This document shows positions 1 through 8,190 of a stretch of 30,596 nucleotides of DNA, piece after piece. Source of the stretch: a virus. The notes beneath the pieces were generated by a model, which was not told the DNA's origin, did no database searches, and worked only from the letters and a program-made list of their open reading frames with translations. Every line of letters begins with the position of its first letter. Position 1 is the first letter of the stretch. The stretch spans positions 1-30,596 of the IMG/VR virus record IMGVR_UViG_3300037847_000151; one strand, written 5' to 3'. The translations under genes were made by a program, and so were the position numbers.

Positions 1-512
1 GGTATTATGTTTGAATCTACGTCAGCACCAAATACAACATTGTCTGCAGCAGAATCACCAAGAGTAAGTGTACCACCATTAAAAGTTGTTGTGCCTGTGA
101 CTGTAAGATTACCACCAACAGCTACGTTGCCTGTTGTGGTTATTGAATCTATGTATGCATCTTTGAAGTATAGTGAAGATGTTCCTAAGTCTACATCACT
201 ATCTGTTACGGGTAATAAAGCTCCGTCTTGCAGTCTTATTTGTTCTACTGCAGAAGAAGAAACCTGTACGTAGAATCCCCATCTGTTGTTTGTGTCGTCT
301 ACGACAATCTTGTTTAAAAAATCTAAGTCACCTATTTGTGGTATATTACCACCTTGCCCTGCTGTACCATCGTGTCTGTGTCCAGTAGAACTTGCACTAC
401 TTGAACTATAAGCAAATGCATTAACTAACTGATTATACTCATCATTAAATAACGCAGCAGTTATAGTATCCCCATCTGCAAACGAACTTTGTCGTGTATA
501 AGTTTGTGCCAT
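1..512 (-). CDS. Tail-fibre-like structural protein, 3' end cut by window edge
   Basis: The frame is open from an ATG at 510-512 to the left edge, giving about 170 residues of an incomplete protein. The start follows a clear AGGAG site that overlaps the end of the upstream tail gene (its stop is at 516-518), so the two are probably translationally coupled. The N-terminus runs MAQTYTRQSSF, then an Asn/Gly/Ser/Thr-rich region with short beta-type repeats (GNVAVGGNLTVTGTTTFNGG). That repeat style is common in trimeric phage tail fibres and neck appendages. It is the last visible gene of the structural operon, where host-recognition fibres are usual. The receptor-binding end is not in the window, so the assignment rests on composition, repeats and position. 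Confidence 0.6.
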   Translation of the reverse strand, partial: MAQTYTRQSSFADGDTITAALFNDEYNQLVNAFAYSSSSASSTGHRHDGTAGQGGNIPQIGDLDFLNKIVVDDTNNRWGFYVQVSSSAVEQIRLQDGALLPVTDSDVDLGTSSLYFKDAYIDSITTTGNVAVGGNLTVTGTTTFNGGTLTLGDSAADNVVFGADVDSNII

Positions 513-515
513 TTA

Positions 516-2123
516 TTATCTCCTACCTGAAGGTACGTAATTTATATAAAGACCATTAATAGTATATGGTGCTTTTGTGTCTTCACTAATTACTGTAAAA
601 CTGTTACTATGTCCACTACCTTGTAGTGCGACTCTTATTAATGGATTCTCGGCTCCACCAAATACGTTTGTATTAAATAAAGCTTCTCCAAATATTGACG
701 GAGGATCAATTACTCCTAAATCAAAAGGGTTTGGTGGTTGTGGTATATCAGTACTACCATAGTCAAATCTAACTTGTACATCAGGTTCTACAACACCTTC
801 TGCACTTGCAGATAATTTTAAGTAATGTAAAGTTTTTAATGTTCCTAAGTCTCCGTAATCGTAATCTGGAGTTGCATAACGTGCTAAAATATTAGAACCA
901 TTAAAGTCATTACCGGAATCATGAACATAAACAAATCCGTCTGTATCACCATGATAGTAGTTTTCTACACCATTTTGATCAAAACCTGAACCTATTTCAG
1001 TAACTTCTATTCCTCTTGTTTCTGACCATTGAAATCCATCAGGTCTAAGAGTTCCTATTATACCTCTTTGTTCACTATTAGTTTTAGTAGTATCAGTATA
1101 AAATAATCTATATTGTGACTTTTCACGTAATACTAAACTAGTTATTATATAACTGTTTATACTTTCTGTCAAGTCTGTTACAAGTGGTTGAATTTGTTTA
1201 CTAACAGTACCTAGCTCAACGTCACCAATTCTTGCTGTACCTGCTACTGTTCTTAATCCATCTGGTGCTAAGAATATTAAGTCACCACCAATCTCTTGCA
1301 CACTGTATCCACTTAAACACCCTACGTTTTCGGTAATAGGATCAATACGAATACTAGAACTATCATTTATATTAACAAGCTTGTGTATACTGTTTTCTGC
1401 AAAGACTATTAAATCTTCACGGAAACCTTTGATGCCTTCTACTTGATCAGATATAGTTACGGAACCGGCACCAGTTCCTGTAAAGTTATTAGGGTCATTA
1501 TAGACACTATAAAAAACTGTACTTAAATTATCTTCAACTCCTGCAGCTATTAAGTGATGGTCATGTATAGTAATATACTTAACATGCTTTGTGCCTGTAA
1601 CTGTTATTTCTTCAGCAAAGAATGTTCTACTTGTAAGTGCTCCTGTGCCTTCCATACGGAAGCTATACAGTTTATTTGCACCATCAGCTATAATTACTTC
1701 ACCATAATCATAGTCTGGTCCTTCAAATAAAACAAACTGGCATTGTCCTTGTCCAGTTCTTGTAAGTACACTACGTCCTGTAAAGGCTGTATGGTCATCA
1801 CCACTACCTGATACTGAGCTTCTATTTATCTGTAACCAACTTGTACCTGTGTTACTAAAATAAATATTTGTACCAACTGTTACAATAACTCCATCAGCGT
1901 ATGGAAACACACCAAGTATGGTTGCTGTACCTCCTGTAGGTTGTACTGCACTACCTCCTCCAAATTTAGCATATCCATTAATACGCCTATATCCACCTTC
2001 TGTAGATACTTCAAAGTTTCTAAGCTCTCTTGCTACACCGGGAGTTCTTAATAAGTCTATTGAGTTAGCAGACTTAACTAGCCCTCCATCACATGCAACA
2101 GTAAATGGTTGTGATGCTGCCAT
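516..2123 (-). CDS. Tail/head-completion protein (P22 gp10 or T7 gp12-like)
   Basis: This 535-aa protein has no signal peptide or membrane segment. It is rich in Gly, Thr, Ser, Asp and aromatic residues in a beta-strand pattern. It has an N-terminal segment of the type 'ARELRNFEVSTEGGYRRING' (about residues 31-50), typical of phage packaged-DNA stabilisation or tail-tubular proteins that plug or extend the portal. It starts 3 bases after the stop of the 255-aa adaptor-like gene, and the fibre-like gene follows. That order (capsid, adaptor, large beta-rich tail protein, fibre) matches short-tailed phages. I cannot tell from sequence alone whether it is closer to P22 gp10 or T7 gp12; structural role is likely, exact role is inferred. 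Confidence 0.55.
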   Translation of the reverse strand: MAASQPFTVACDGGLVKSANSIDLLRTPGVARELRNFEVSTEGGYRRINGYAKFGGGSAVQPTGGTATILGVFPYADGVIVTVGTNIYFSNTGTSWLQINRSSVSGSGDDHTAFTGRSVLTRTGQGQCQFVLFEGPDYDYGEVIIADGANKLYSFRMEGTGALTSRTFFAEEITVTGTKHVKYITIHDHHLIAAGVEDNLSTVFYSVYNDPNNFTGTGAGSVTISDQVEGIKGFREDLIVFAENSIHKLVNINDSSSIRIDPITENVGCLSGYSVQEIGGDLIFLAPDGLRTVAGTARIGDVELGTVSKQIQPLVTDLTESINSYIITSLVLREKSQYRLFYTDTTKTNSEQRGIIGTLRPDGFQWSETRGIEVTEIGSGFDQNGVENYYHGDTDGFVYVHDSGNDFNGSNILARYATPDYDYGDLGTLKTLHYLKLSASAEGVVEPDVQVRFDYGSTDIPQPPNPFDLGVIDPPSIFGEALFNTNVFGGAENPLIRVALQGSGHSNSFTVISEDTKAPYTINGLYINYVPSGRR

Positions 2124-2126
2124 ATT

Positions 2127-2894
2127 TTAAAAATAAATTCTGTCATCTCCCATATATTTTGGAGATGGATTAATTAAATTTGATTTCATGTTTCGCATAC
2201 CTTTTTTATAATCATCCATAGCAAAGGCTGCTTGTTGCGGGCTTTCTTTAAACTGCCACACATAGTATCTAGCTTTCGCAGTTACCACATTAGAATATTG
2301 ATCTGGTAAAACCATTGTATCTCCAAATGCAGATAAAGGTGTGGGAGCATTGTACGCATAAAAATGTACATTATATGCTTTATCAGGTATTGGACTTAAT
2401 CCAAACTTACGATGATCTGGACTACGAATAACATATTTAGGTTGACCATATTGTTGTGTATCTGCATCGTCATTGTTTTCTGAATCTCTTAAATATCTAG
2501 TCCAATCATCTAATGTAATAAATTTTAAACCTTGTGAAACATAAGGAGCTGTTTCTCCACTTACATTTATTGTTGTTAAATAAAAATCATCCCAATCTAC
2601 AGATGCATAATCAGTTGTAATACTAGAACTATCAGACTTTAATAAGTACCATCTAGTTCCTGCTGTAGTTGCTACAGTAACATTACCATAGAAAGGGTCT
2701 GTACCTCCACTTGCTGCAACTGCAAAGAAAGGTAATTGTGGTTCTTCATTAGCTATATCATTTAAAGCTTTGTTAATAGAATTCTTAACAAAACTTTGAA
2801 TTCCTGTCGCACTAGCAAAAGTAGACGAAGTTAGTTCAATTTCGTTAAGTTCTCTAAGAACATCGTTTGTTAGTGTTAGGAATGTTGTTGCCAT
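2127..2894 (-). CDS. Head-tail adaptor / tail tubular A-like protein
   Basis: This is a 255-aa soluble protein. The N-terminus (residues about 5-50) is helical, with a segment of the type LTNDVLRELNEIEL seen in short-tailed phage adaptor and tail tubular A-like proteins. A beta-rich middle and a tyrosine- and proline-rich C-terminus follow. It lies between the capsid cluster and the large tail protein, the usual place for the ring that joins portal and tail. The start ATG at 2892-2894 overlaps the stop of the 47-aa gene (TAATG), so it is probably translated by coupling. Function is inferred from position, size and N-terminal pattern; no catalytic motif is seen. Confidence 0.5.
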   Translation of the reverse strand: MATTFLTLTNDVLRELNEIELTSSTFASATGIQSFVKNSINKALNDIANEEPQLPFFAVAASGGTDPFYGNVTVATTAGTRWYLLKSDSSSITTDYASVDWDDFYLTTINVSGETAPYVSQGLKFITLDDWTRYLRDSENNDDADTQQYGQPKYVIRSPDHRKFGLSPIPDKAYNVHFYAYNAPTPLSAFGDTMVLPDQYSNVVTAKARYYVWQFKESPQQAAFAMDDYKKGMRNMKSNLINPSPKYMGDDRIYF

Positions 2895-3037
2895 TATTTT
2901 TTATGTTTTTTTTGTACTGCAAAGTCTGCTGTTAGGCTTGCACCTTTATGTTTTACAAACTTACCAGTATGCTTCATTAATTTATATTCTTTACCATTTT
3001 TCATCCAATGGTATCCTTTTGGGGCTTTTACTTTCAT
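2894..3037 (-). CDS. Small basic protein, 47 aa
   Basis: A 47-aa reading frame rich in Lys and His (starts MKVKAPKGYHWMKNGKEY, ends VQKKHKK). It fills the gap between the 34-aa gene and the adaptor gene, and its TAA overlaps the ATG of the adaptor gene. The start lies just after the upstream gene's stop. No known domain is recognised. The tight packing, the absence of other coding in the interval and the resemblance in style to other tiny basic phage proteins make it likely to be real. Binding to nucleic acid or capsid is conceivable from the charge, but not shown. Confidence 0.6.
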   Translation of the reverse strand: MKVKAPKGYHWMKNGKEYKLMKHTGKFVKHKGASLTADFAVQKKHKK

Positions 3038-3038
3038 A

Positions 3039-3143
3039 TTAACAAGGTTTAGCTTTTTTCATTCCACCATCTTTATACATGGTTCTTTTACCACCACCAT
3101 ACGCTTTTGTTCTTGGTTTTTTATTTTTTTTTCCGTAATGCAT
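3039..3143 (-). CDS. Tiny Lys/Gly-rich protein, 34 aa
   Basis: A 34-aa frame starts at an ATG preceded by a GGAG site (TTTGGAGATATATTATG). It encodes a Lys-, Arg- and Gly-rich peptide with the core KAYGGGKRTMYKDGGMKK, a type I recognise in style from structural operons of uncultured aquatic phages. It ends just before the 47-aa gene. No domain or function is known. It is too short for most gene finders but has a proper ribosome site and operon spacing. Confidence 0.55.
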   Translation of the reverse strand: MHYGKKNKKPRTKAYGGGKRTMYKDGGMKKAKPC

Positions 3144-3167
3144 AATATATCTCCAAAGTTAAAGGGT

Positions 3168-3206
3168 GTAAGGGGGAAGCGAACACCTGATTCCTTCCCC
3201 GCTTAC
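3168..3206 (-). terminator. Strong hairpin after the capsid gene
   Basis: GTAAG plus GGGGAAG (3168-3179) pairs with CTTCCCC plus CTTAC (3194-3200 and 3202-3206), giving a 12-bp stem with one bulged base and a 14-nt loop. It sits right after the capsid stop codon on the transcript. There is no U-tract, so it may be a partial terminator, an RNase stop or an mRNA stabiliser that lets capsid mRNA exceed that of the tail genes. Confidence 0.5.
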
Positions 3207-3213
3207 GAATTGC

Positions 3214-4203
3214 TTAGTCTACTACGTAGAAAGCAGATACTAGAGCTTCAGGTCTAAGTACTTCCGCACCATAAACGTGAAGACCTCTTACTATATCACC
3301 AAATGAATCTGGGTCACGTAGAACCTCAGTATTAGTGATAGCTTGAGCAGTAGCTGTTGACGATATGTGTCCTGCTAATACTTTACCAGTAGCGTTAGAC
3401 GTACTAGCAACATTATTAGATTTGTACATATCAAATCCACGTAACTTACCACTTGATACTAAACCATTTCTCAATGATCCTTGACCTGCGTTGAAGTCAA
3501 CAGATAGAAGTTTAGAATCAGCCGCAGAAAGTTCCTCGTAGAACGAAGGTGGTGCTAAGAACCATCTTCCTTCTTCAGGAATACTTTGGTCATCTAAAAG
3601 TCTAGCCATTCTAGCCATAAGGTCTAGAGGATCAACACCACTTCCATCAGAACCTAGAAGGTCTACTGAGTTTGTGGCGTGAGTCATTGTAGCATCAGCA
3701 GTTGAGCTATCTGAACCAATGATGTGATCAGGTGAACTTGAAGATACACCTGCAAACATTTCAGCGATAACGCCTTCATCAAAAGCATCTCTCAATGCAT
3801 AAGCAGCAGACGAACTGGCTACTTCTTTGAAGTTCACGTGAGACATTGAAGTTTCAATATCATCAACGATGAATTTAAAAGCGTTAGCTACGTCAACGAC
3901 CATAGTTAGTTCTTGGTCAGTTAACTTAGTTTGTGTTACATCAGCACCTCTTTCATACTGATAAACAGTAATTGTAGGTTCTTTAATGATTCTTACAGTA
4001 TCTCCGAAAGCGGATATTTCTCCTGAGTAATCAGTGTTAGTGATTGCTTCAGCTACCGAAGCTTTTCTAAAGAAGTTAAGTACCTTCTTAGAATAAACTT
4101 TGGGCATGAAAAAGGAGTTAGTTTGACCACTTACGGAATTACCAAAGTTACCATTAGTATCAGTCGATTGCTCAAATAGAGCGTCAGATTGATTATATGC
4201 CAT
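3214..4203 (-). CDS. Major capsid protein
   Basis: This 329-aa protein has the pattern of an HK97-fold coat protein of short-tailed phages. It has an N-terminal arm (about 1-40) and a segment near 45-80 (SVAEAITNTDYSGEIS, FGDTVRI) where the coat enters its ordered core. An acidic/aromatic middle (AFKFIVDDIETS) follows, then a C-terminal segment ending EALVSAFYVVD. It lies directly after the scaffold gene, has an AAGGAGAATAATT ribosome site, and is followed by a strong hairpin. No protease or accessory domain is seen. I am confident of the coat role from context and composition; the family cannot be fixed without a profile search. Confidence 0.82.
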   Translation of the reverse strand: MAYNQSDALFEQSTDTNGNFGNSVSGQTNSFFMPKVYSKKVLNFFRKASVAEAITNTDYSGEISAFGDTVRIIKEPTITVYQYERGADVTQTKLTDQELTMVVDVANAFKFIVDDIETSMSHVNFKEVASSSAAYALRDAFDEGVIAEMFAGVSSSSPDHIIGSDSSTADATMTHATNSVDLLGSDGSGVDPLDLMARMARLLDDQSIPEEGRWFLAPPSFYEELSAADSKLLSVDFNAGQGSLRNGLVSSGKLRGFDMYKSNNVASTSNATGKVLAGHISSTATAQAITNTEVLRDPDSFGDIVRGLHVYGAEVLRPEALVSAFYVVD

Positions 4204-4238
4204 AATTATTCTCCTTGAATATTATATTATTAACTTGG

Positions 4239-5111
4239 TTATCCAATAATCCTACCTTCCTCTAGGGCTTTGTCGATTTCACTTTCGAGTCTATCGTACT
4301 CATCCATAGATAAGGCAGCAATTTCCTGTTGTGTCCAAATCTTAGGTTCGCTTACATCTGCAGGTTGAGTAGTCTTCGTAGACACTAAATCTGCTGCATC
4401 GTTCCTTGATTTGGTAGGAGTTGATTTTTCAAGGTTTAATCCATTTTCAGCTTTAAAAAGATCAATGGCTTTACTAGCAAGAGTTGCATTGTTTGGATTA
4501 TTATAAATCCAATCTTTGATCTCTTCAGGTTGAGTTTCTGCCCAATCATGAAATTCATCACTACTTCTAAGTTCATCAAAGTCAGGATGTTTATTCAACA
4601 AATCTTTCTCTGCTTCTCTCTTTAGTATTTCTGATTCACGATCTTGCATTGCATCCAATCTTTCTTGCAGTGTTGCAAGTTTCTCTTCGCTTTGCAAGTG
4701 GGCTACTGATTCAACCACTTCATAAACATCAGGATATTGAGCTTTGAATTGTTCTAGTTCTTCGGGAGTTTTAGGAGCTACATACTCAGGCTGCGTTTCC
4801 GAAACTTTTTGTAGTAACTCTTGCTCTCTATTTCTAAAATTATTTAAGCTATTATCATAATGCTTTTTTAAGTCATCATATCTTTTTTTGTAATCTGGAC
4901 GTTTGTGAGTTTGTTGTTTAGTCGGAGCAGGTTCTGCATTCACAGGTTCTGCTTCTTCTTCCGAACTTACTTGTGGACGTTCAAAAAACAATCCGTCTGC
5001 CGTATCACCATGTTTAGGCATTACATCATCTGTATGCCATGATTTTTTTTGGTTATACGGATTTGGTGTTGCTTCTGCGGATTCCTCCTGTATTTGTTCA
5101 ACTTCTGTCAT
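4239..5111 (-). CDS. Capsid scaffolding protein
   Basis: A 290-aa, strongly charged, mostly helical protein with no membrane segment. The N-terminal third (1-75) is acidic and Pro-rich. Residues about 70-190 form a predicted coiled-coil rich in Glu, Lys, Gln and Leu. The C-terminal part has an AADLVSTKTT stretch and a terminal helix (IAALSMDEYDRLESEIDKAL) of the kind that binds coat protein. Its place right before the coat gene and this composition are typical of internal scaffolds. The ribosome site is AAGGAG, 8 bases before the ATG. No protease motif is seen, so it is probably recycled or released rather than self-cleaving, which is inference. Confidence 0.75.
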   Translation of the reverse strand: MTEVEQIQEESAEATPNPYNQKKSWHTDDVMPKHGDTADGLFFERPQVSSEEEAEPVNAEPAPTKQQTHKRPDYKKRYDDLKKHYDNSLNNFRNREQELLQKVSETQPEYVAPKTPEELEQFKAQYPDVYEVVESVAHLQSEEKLATLQERLDAMQDRESEILKREAEKDLLNKHPDFDELRSSDEFHDWAETQPEEIKDWIYNNPNNATLASKAIDLFKAENGLNLEKSTPTKSRNDAADLVSTKTTQPADVSEPKIWTQQEIAALSMDEYDRLESEIDKALEEGRIIG

Positions 5112-5125
5112 TTTGGTTTCTCCTT

Positions 5126-5199
5126 AGGGCTTGTGCTATTTACAAGGTAGCCTATCATAAAAACGTCTTTTTACTAGGGGCTTGTCTTACAAGGTAGCT
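5126..5199 (-). repeat. Two imperfect direct repeats with small hairpins
   Basis: Two related copies lie at 5126-5153 and 5176-5199, sharing GGGCTTGT, a short spacer, then ACAAGGTAGC. Within each copy CTTGT can pair with ACAAG. They sit in the 138-base gap before the scaffold gene, the longest gap inside the structural operon. They could be mRNA processing sites or protein binding sites. No clear promoter is seen between them. Confidence 0.4.
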
Positions 5200-5214
5200 A
5201 AAGGTTATTAAATT

Positions 5215-5244
5215 GATAAGGGTCACTTATGTGAGTAGCTTATC
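5215..5244 (-). other. Hairpin between EF-hand and scaffold genes
   Basis: GATAAG (5215-5220) pairs with CTTATC (5239-5244), and TCAC with GTGA inside it around a TTAT loop. It lies a few bases beyond the EF-hand gene's stop on its transcript. There is no U-tract, so it is more likely an mRNA stability or processing element than a terminator. Confidence 0.35.
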
Positions 5245-5249
5245 GTTAG

Positions 5250-5948
5250 TTAGCTTCTGACGTAGGGTCGAGTAGAAAGCATTGACTTTTTAAGTTCATC
5301 ACCGACTAAATCCTCTTCCTCTCTCAAACCTGCTTGACCACCAACAGTTTCTTTCGTTACTCTGATGTCTTGCTGTTGAGGTTCAGGTTGAGGTTTATAG
5401 ACAGTGTCTTCCTCTTCTACCGGTCCACCATTAGCCATGTCTTGTCTTCCATCTGCAGCAGCTTCTGCTTCTTTCATCATAGACATTAAATTGTCTGCTC
5501 CGATTTCTTCAGTTGCTTTTGCAGTAAAGACAAATTCCCCATCCGATAGCCTTGCAGGTATCGAATCGGACCTACCAGTTCCGGGACCTTCTACAGTTCC
5601 AGAACCAGTAAATTCTGTTGCACTCTCGACTACTTGATCGAATATCTCACTTAGTTTTGCGTCTTTCTCGAGAGCTGCGTTTAAATATGTTTTATCTTCT
5701 GTAGATAATGTTTCTTCTACAACATAGTCTACGTAATCTTCTTCCATCTCTTCATCAGGAAGCATTGGTTCTTCTACTTCTTTAGCTTCAACTTTAGCAG
5801 GTGCTACAGATATTGCAAGTGCATTCATCTGATCATCCATGTCTCCACCTTCTGCTTTTTTAACTCTTAGTATTGCAAAGTCTTCACCACTAATCTTGCC
5901 ATCTTTGTTAGCATCAAGTTTATTTTGTTTTCCTTTTAAGTTTGGCAT
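5250..5948 (-). CDS. EF-hand virion-associated protein
   Basis: This 232-aa acidic protein has a textbook EF-hand/dockerin-type calcium loop at residues 12-23 (D12, N14, D16, G17, I19, D23 of LDANKDGKISGEDF). A long Glu/Asp-rich linker (55-100) follows. Then comes a conserved phage segment at about 121-145 (GPGTGRSDSIPARLSDGEFV, then FTAKA), which recurs in virion proteins of many phages. The ATG overlaps the stop of the 76-aa gene (TAATG). It sits between portal and scaffold, so it is probably a capsid or internal/ejection protein. Calcium binding is predicted from the loop alone, and the partner is unknown. Confidence 0.55.
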   Translation of the reverse strand: MPNLKGKQNKLDANKDGKISGEDFAILRVKKAEGGDMDDQMNALAISVAPAKVEAKEVEEPMLPDEEMEEDYVDYVVEETLSTEDKTYLNAALEKDAKLSEIFDQVVESATEFTGSGTVEGPGTGRSDSIPARLSDGEFVFTAKATEEIGADNLMSMMKEAEAAADGRQDMANGGPVEEEDTVYKPQPEPQQQDIRVTKETVGGQAGLREEEDLVGDELKKSMLSTRPYVRS

Positions 5949-6178
5949 TAATCTTCCTCTCTATCTAATGTTACTTTTACTTCTTCTTTAAGCTTACTCA
6001 ATGTTTCCACTAAAGCCCATTTCCCCCGGTTGAGGAACAATTCCTGTTCCGATGTTGCCACCACCAGACCCTGTACGATCAATTTCCTCTGGTGATTGAG
6101 GTGCTCCTGTAGGGCTTCCCATGCCTGTGGGTTGTTGACCAGTGGGAGGAGTTTCTTCGCCTGTTGTTTGTTGAGCAT
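5948..6178 (-). CDS. 76-aa helical protein overprinted on the portal tail
   Basis: This gene overlaps the last 185 bases of the portal gene in another frame and runs on to 5948. The 76-aa product is helical and charged (MLNKQQAKKLLPLVNNPQAW at its start, then a long amphipathic stretch). It resembles a small family found beside portal or capsid genes in podoviruses, with the pattern 'N-x-x-x-W-x-x-L-x-x-x-L' followed by a helical coil. An AGGAAT ribosome site precedes its ATG, and its stop is coupled to the EF-hand gene by TAATG. The overlapped portal segment is low-complexity, which supports this frame as the structured one. Function unknown. Confidence 0.65.
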   Translation of the reverse strand: MLNKQQAKKLLPLVNNPQAWEALQEHLNHQRKLIVQGLVVATSEQELFLNRGKWALVETLSKLKEEVKVTLDREED

Positions 6179-8189
6179 TTTGCATTCCTATTATTTGGGC
6201 AGCTATTGCAGCTTCTTCCGGACTGTTTAGAATTTCTTCTGGGTCTAGGTCGAGACTGAAAGCTAGTTCACTAATTAACTTAGACATCTTAACAAATGGA
6301 GCAACTGCAGGATTCTGTGCAGTTTGCAAGAACATAGTAAGTCTTTGTGATCTAACTTCTTTCTGCATGAGACTTGCTGTACCCATTGCTTGTATTTCTA
6401 GATCACCAACGATATCTAAATCTTCTTCTATAAATTGCATATTCCAATGGAAGAAAGCTTCTCCTAAAGGTTTAAGCAAAAAGTCGTCAATGTTTTTTAT
6501 AACTGTTTTAATATTTAAACTTGATGCACCGAGTAGCATTGACATACCTGATGCAGTCCTAGTCATGCTCTGTACTCCTGTCTGCCCATGAGAGTAACTA
6601 GGTATTCCAGTTTGTTCGTCTGCAAGTTGTCTAAACTTGTCAAACATCATCATGTTTTCTGTAGCTGTGTTTGGAAACTTAATTCCATGTATAGACTGTC
6701 CCGGCATTCCTGCTTGTCTGCGGAATATCTTTCCGGGATATATATCCATTGATTGTCCACCTACTAAAGCAGACTCATCTACATCAAACACTAATGAACC
6801 TGACAGTGCTAGATTATCAATAGCCATCCTAGCATGTCCATTCATTATTTGTTGAGAGTCCACCATGTTTTCAGGAACTCCAATACCAAAGAAACTATAT
6901 GGATTCTTTTCGTACGGGAATGCATGATAAGGTAGTGTTGGAGGTGTAAACGGATTTACAACAGCTCTTAATAAATTCTGTCCACATACCCATGCATTAA
7001 TCTGTACTTCATCTAAATCATCTACTGTGTCTGGTAAATCAATACCAACTTCACGAGCATAGTCTGCATCCATGACTCCCCAGTATTCTAGTATTTCATA
7101 TCTATCTGAGTAATCTGTTTCACTTCTATCTTCGTCTGCAGTTATCTGATCTTCGAAGTCACGAGCTTCATAGTTAGGACCCATTTGTAAAACATTTCTA
7201 ATAGCATCCTTATCAAAGTAAGGCATGTGTCTAAGATTACGAACTTGACTTCTATTAAACTTATGTCTGTGAACAATGTAGTCACACTCTTCCATTGTAG
7301 TAGCATTAGGGTCAGGATAAAAATCCCAACAGCTAACAAACTCTACTCTAGGAACTCTAACATGTGTAGGAGTATATTCTCTTCCATTCTCTCCATTTGT
7401 CCAACGATGTAATGTTTTGTTGTAACTAAATGGTCCTTTTAATATTCCAGTACCAAGCATAGCTGATTCAAATAATGCATTACGTAATTCAGATACACCA
7501 TTTGATTCTTCTAGCTGATCATGGATTAGTTTTTCCATATTCCTTGCAGCTATCTGTGCAGGATTAACACTAGGAGTAGGAAGAGGTGAACGTCCTTCTG
7601 TTAAAACTATTTCTCCATCTTGTCCTGTGTAATTATCTTCTAATGAAGATAAAAAGTTTTCACCACTAGTAAGAGTAGCTCCCGGTTTTAAAACATTACC
7701 ATCTCCTTCGAATCCTACATCAAAAGGATTAGAAGCTACTTCTACCTGAGAAACATCAATACCACTTTCTATCTGTGGTCCTTCGATACTGATTGGAGCT
7801 TGATTTAATTCTATGTGAGCTTCTTTAGCTATACCTTCCGGTAGCCTTGTTTCTTTTACTGATATTGGAAACTCACCGGTTCCAAACAGTACGTCAATAA
7901 GTTGTCCATAAGCAGCTACTGTTTTAGTTTTAGTAACTTTAATAAATACTCTTGACTTTTCAGATTCTCTAAACCTAACACGCTTTCCGTATAGACCTCG
8001 AAAGTTTTGATAGGATTGTAACCATCTATCTTCGTCACCTTGCCTAGCTCTTTCTGCATCTGCAAAACGACTTTTAACTATACCTACAAGGTTTCTACTT
8101 TGATCTTCTTCAAGCTGTAAGGTTTTGCCATCTTCGCCTTCAACTTCTTCGTAGATGTTGTTAGCATTTAGAAATGTATTTTCTTCCAT
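5994..8189 (-). CDS. Portal protein
   Basis: About 731 aa, close to the size of the P22 portal (about 725). It follows the large terminase gene, as portals usually do. The N-terminal part has a charged helix with the segment RFADAERARQGDEDRWLQSY, which is portal-like. The middle is mixed alpha/beta with many aromatic residues. A helical stem/crown region around 540-640 precedes a Pro/Gly/Thr-rich disordered tail (about 675-731). I chose the ATG at 8187-8189, which follows the terminase stop as TAATATG. A TTG four codons upstream (8199-8201) is possible but less likely. The C-terminal tail is overprinted by the 76-aa gene. Confidence 0.82.
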   Translation of the reverse strand: MEENTFLNANNIYEEVEGEDGKTLQLEEDQSRNLVGIVKSRFADAERARQGDEDRWLQSYQNFRGLYGKRVRFRESEKSRVFIKVTKTKTVAAYGQLIDVLFGTGEFPISVKETRLPEGIAKEAHIELNQAPISIEGPQIESGIDVSQVEVASNPFDVGFEGDGNVLKPGATLTSGENFLSSLEDNYTGQDGEIVLTEGRSPLPTPSVNPAQIAARNMEKLIHDQLEESNGVSELRNALFESAMLGTGILKGPFSYNKTLHRWTNGENGREYTPTHVRVPRVEFVSCWDFYPDPNATTMEECDYIVHRHKFNRSQVRNLRHMPYFDKDAIRNVLQMGPNYEARDFEDQITADEDRSETDYSDRYEILEYWGVMDADYAREVGIDLPDTVDDLDEVQINAWVCGQNLLRAVVNPFTPPTLPYHAFPYEKNPYSFFGIGVPENMVDSQQIMNGHARMAIDNLALSGSLVFDVDESALVGGQSMDIYPGKIFRRQAGMPGQSIHGIKFPNTATENMMMFDKFRQLADEQTGIPSYSHGQTGVQSMTRTASGMSMLLGASSLNIKTVIKNIDDFLLKPLGEAFFHWNMQFIEEDLDIVGDLEIQAMGTASLMQKEVRSQRLTMFLQTAQNPAVAPFVKMSKLISELAFSLDLDPEEILNSPEEAAIAAQIIGMQNAQQTTGEETPPTGQQPTGMGSPTGAPQSPEEIDRTGSGGGNIGTGIVPQPGEMGFSGNIE

Positions 8190-8190
8190 A

